Positions 8,331 through 9,655 of a stretch of 9,655 nucleotides of DNA are shown here, piece after piece. A model generated the notes under the pieces. The model made no database searches. It had not been told where the DNA came from and was given only the letters and a program-made list of their open reading frames with translations. The translations under genes and the position numbers were made by a program. The DNA is from JAVVHH01 sp032249615 (GTDB lineage: Bacteria > Pseudomonadota > Alphaproteobacteria > Acetobacterales > Acetobacteraceae), in the NCBI GenBank assembly GCA_032249615.1, contig JAVVHH010000140.1, positions 1-9,655 of the forward strand, in the 5' to 3' direction. Positions within the stretch are counted from its first letter, which is position 1; each line of letters starts with the position of its first letter.

Positions 8331-8360
8331 CGCGACACATCGCTCGCAATATGTGTCCCG
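8331..8360. repeat. Palindromic TGTCNCG pair upstream of the methyltransferase, candidate operator
   Basis: CGCGACACAT (8331-8340) and ATGTGTCCCG (8351-8360) form a 10-bp inverted repeat with one mismatch and a 10-bp spacer. The reverse box at 8331-8337 (TGTCGCG) and the forward box at 8354-8360 (TGTCCCG) use the same heptamer as the 8213-8305 array. It ends 14 bp before the AAAGGA ribosome binding site (8374-8379), a position suited to control of the methyltransferase transcript, or to a leader hairpin. Confidence 0.5.
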
Positions 8361-8387
8361 CGTCAAACCACAGAAAGGATGCGGACA

Positions 8388-9440
8388 ATGGACGAAACTA
8401 AGCTGAACGCGTTCGTCGGCCGGATGCTCGGCGATCTCGGAGGGGCATTCAGCGTGCCGATGGTGCGCATCGGCGACCGGCTGGGATTGTACCGGACGTT
8501 GCAGGAGAGCGGCCCGACAACGGCGCCCGAACTGGCGCGCAAGGCGGGCATCGCCGAACGCTACGCCCGCGAGTGGCTGTCGCATCAGGCCGCGTCCGGC
8601 TATCTCGACTACGACGCGGTGGGCGGCACGTTCACGCTGTCGGCCGAGCAGGCAATGGTGTTCGCGCAAGCCGACAGCCCGGTTTATCTGCAGGGCGCGT
8701 TCGATCTCGCGGCGGTCATGCTGGACAACGAGGCGCTGGTCGAGACGGCGTTCCGCACCGGCAAGGGCGTCGGTTGGGGCGAGCAGTCGCCCTGCCTGTT
8801 CTGCACCGTCGGGCGTTTCTTCCGTCCGAGCTACCACACCGCTCTCGTGCAGTCCTGGCTGCCGGCTCTGGACGGCATGACGGCGAAGCTGGAGCGCGGT
8901 GCGACCGTTGCGGACGTCGGCTGCGGGCACGGCTTCTCGACCATCATCATGGCCAAGGCGTTCCCGCATTCGAGCTTCGTCGGCTACGACTTCCACGCCG
9001 GCTCCATCGAGCAGGCGCGGGCGCATGCCGAGCAACATGGTGTGACGGCCAACACGCGATTCGAGGTCGCTTCTGCCAGCGACTTTCCCGGGCAGGACCT
9101 CGATCTGGTGACATTCTTCGATTGCCTGCACGACATGGGCGATCCGATCGGCGCGGCGCTCCACGTGCGGCGGACGCTGAAGCCGGACGGATGCTGGATG
9201 GTCGTCGAGCCGCAGGCGGGCGACCGCCTCGAGGATAACCTGAACCCGGTGAGCCGGCTGTTCTTCGCGGCCTCGACGATGATCTGCATCCCGACCTCCC
9301 TCGACCAGCCGGTCGGGGCGGCGTTCGGGGCCCAGGCGGGGCTCGCACGACTCACGTCGGCAATCACCGAGGGCGGATTCGCCCATGTAAGGAAGGCGAC
9401 GGAGACGCCGTTCAACATGATTTTGGAGGCTCGACCCTAA
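8388..9440 (+). CDS. Class I SAM-dependent methyltransferase with N-terminal winged-helix-like domain
   Basis: The 350-residue protein starts at ATG 8388, 8 nt after AAAGGA (8374-8379), and ends at TAA 9438-9440. The N-terminal part (about 1-90: GDRLGLYRTLQE, TAPELARKAGIAERYAREWLSHQAASGYL) is the helical winged-helix/dimerisation fold seen in O-methyltransferase-like and Rv2258c-like enzymes. The Rossmann methyltransferase domain begins near 172. Its SAM motif I is VADVGCGHG (174-182). An acidic motif follows at FVGYDFHAGSIEQA, then the DLVTFFDCLHDMGDP strand and LKPDGCWMVVEP. It would methylate a small molecule in the cytoplasm; the acceptor is unknown. There is no neighbouring biosynthetic gene in the window. 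It is transcribed divergently from the histidine kinase behind a repeat-rich 255-bp region, suggesting regulatory linkage. Confidence 0.9.
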   Translation: MDETKLNAFVGRMLGDLGGAFSVPMVRIGDRLGLYRTLQESGPTTAPELARKAGIAERYAREWLSHQAASGYLDYDAVGGTFTLSAEQAMVFAQADSPVYLQGAFDLAAVMLDNEALVETAFRTGKGVGWGEQSPCLFCTVGRFFRPSYHTALVQSWLPALDGMTAKLERGATVADVGCGHGFSTIIMAKAFPHSSFVGYDFHAGSIEQARAHAEQHGVTANTRFEVASASDFPGQDLDLVTFFDCLHDMGDPIGAALHVRRTLKPDGCWMVVEPQAGDRLEDNLNPVSRLFFAASTMICIPTSLDQPVGAAFGAQAGLARLTSAITEGGFAHVRKATETPFNMILEARP

Positions 9441-9490
9441 GCCTCGCCTGACAACCGCGACCAAGGAGACGGCGACGGCGAACGAGGCCC

Positions 9491-9655
9491 TCATGTCCGG
9501 CGCATGGCCGTCTTACTTGCTGAATGGCTGGTTTCCGCCGCCGTGCCGACTTTCGTGCGCCTCGCAGAAGCCGCCGCAAGCAGCTGATCGCTAGAGTATT
9601 CGTCTTGATCAAGCGGCCTTTGGCGCCCGGTTCCGCTGTTCGCGAAGGAGCGCGT
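9491..9655 (-). CDS. Possible C-terminal tail of an unrecognised gene entering from the right edge
   Basis: The minus-strand frame is open from the window edge to a TGA (complement 9491-9493), giving 54 hydrophilic, Ser/Ala/Arg-rich residues ending KTAMRRT. Third-position GC is only moderate, weaker than in the certain genes, and no motif is visible. It may be non-coding. The remaining bases 9441-9490 after the methyltransferase stop hold a loose inverted repeat (GCCTCG 9441-9446 with CGAGGC 9483-9488) and nothing else I can support. Confidence 0.2.
   Translation of the reverse strand, partial: TRSFANSGTGRQRPLDQDEYSSDQLLAAASARRTKVGTAAETSHSASKTAMRRT

Noticed and set aside
7872..8387. Upstream extension of the methyltransferase frame to 7872
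   Set aside because: The extension runs antisense through the kinase N-terminus and the repeat-rich intergenic region. ATG 8388 has an AAAGGA site at 8 nt and begins at the expected N-terminus of the family.
9412..9612. 66-codon minus-strand frame overlapping the end of the methyltransferase
   Set aside because: Arg-rich product with no motif; it overlaps the well-supported methyltransferase end, and no convincing ribosome binding site was seen.

Overview
The window is high-GC DNA with strongly GC-biased third codon positions. ClpB opens with a sequence typical of alphaproteobacteria, and the overall style suggests Rhodospirillales/Acetobacteraceae. This taxonomic reading is inference from protein style only. 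Nothing in the window is a phage, an intact mobile element, a CRISPR array or an RNA gene that I can recognise.

Layout. The left edge (1-207) is the C-terminal tail of an unrecognised plus-strand protein. It is followed by a small GTG-started protein with two predicted membrane segments (230-652). Next comes an in-frame remnant of the C-terminal domain of a large-subunit (KatE-type) catalase (796-1164) that has lost its catalytic body. Convergent to it is a minus-strand MOSC-domain protein (1190-1942). A 122-bp divergent intergenic region, carrying a candidate heat-shock promoter, separates this from a complete clpB disaggregase gene (2065-4647). A 623-bp stretch without a convincing gene (4648-5270) holds several short inverted repeats.

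The right half is a signalling block. An OmpR-type response regulator (5271-5984, plus strand, TTG start) lies tail-to-tail with, and overlaps by 12 bp, a soluble GAF-containing hybrid histidine kinase (5973-8132, minus strand). The kinase has HisKA, HATPase, receiver and HPt domains. Together the two proteins contain every residue of a His-Asp-His-Asp phosphorelay (H235, D529, H664 in the kinase; D55 in the regulator). Divergent from the kinase is a SAM-dependent methyltransferase with an N-terminal winged-helix-like region (8388-9440). The last 215 bp contain at most the tail of an unrecognised minus-strand gene.

How the parts may work together. The 255-bp divergent region between the kinase and the methyltransferase holds six copies of a TGTCNCG heptamer: a direct tandem pair, an inverted pair that makes an 18-bp inverted repeat with it, and a palindromic pair just before the methyltransferase ribosome binding site. 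The simplest inference is an operator region, possibly for the neighbouring response regulator, tying the phosphorelay to kinase and methyltransferase expression. I found no clearly new enzymatic or defence system; this repeat array is the most interesting unexplained structure.
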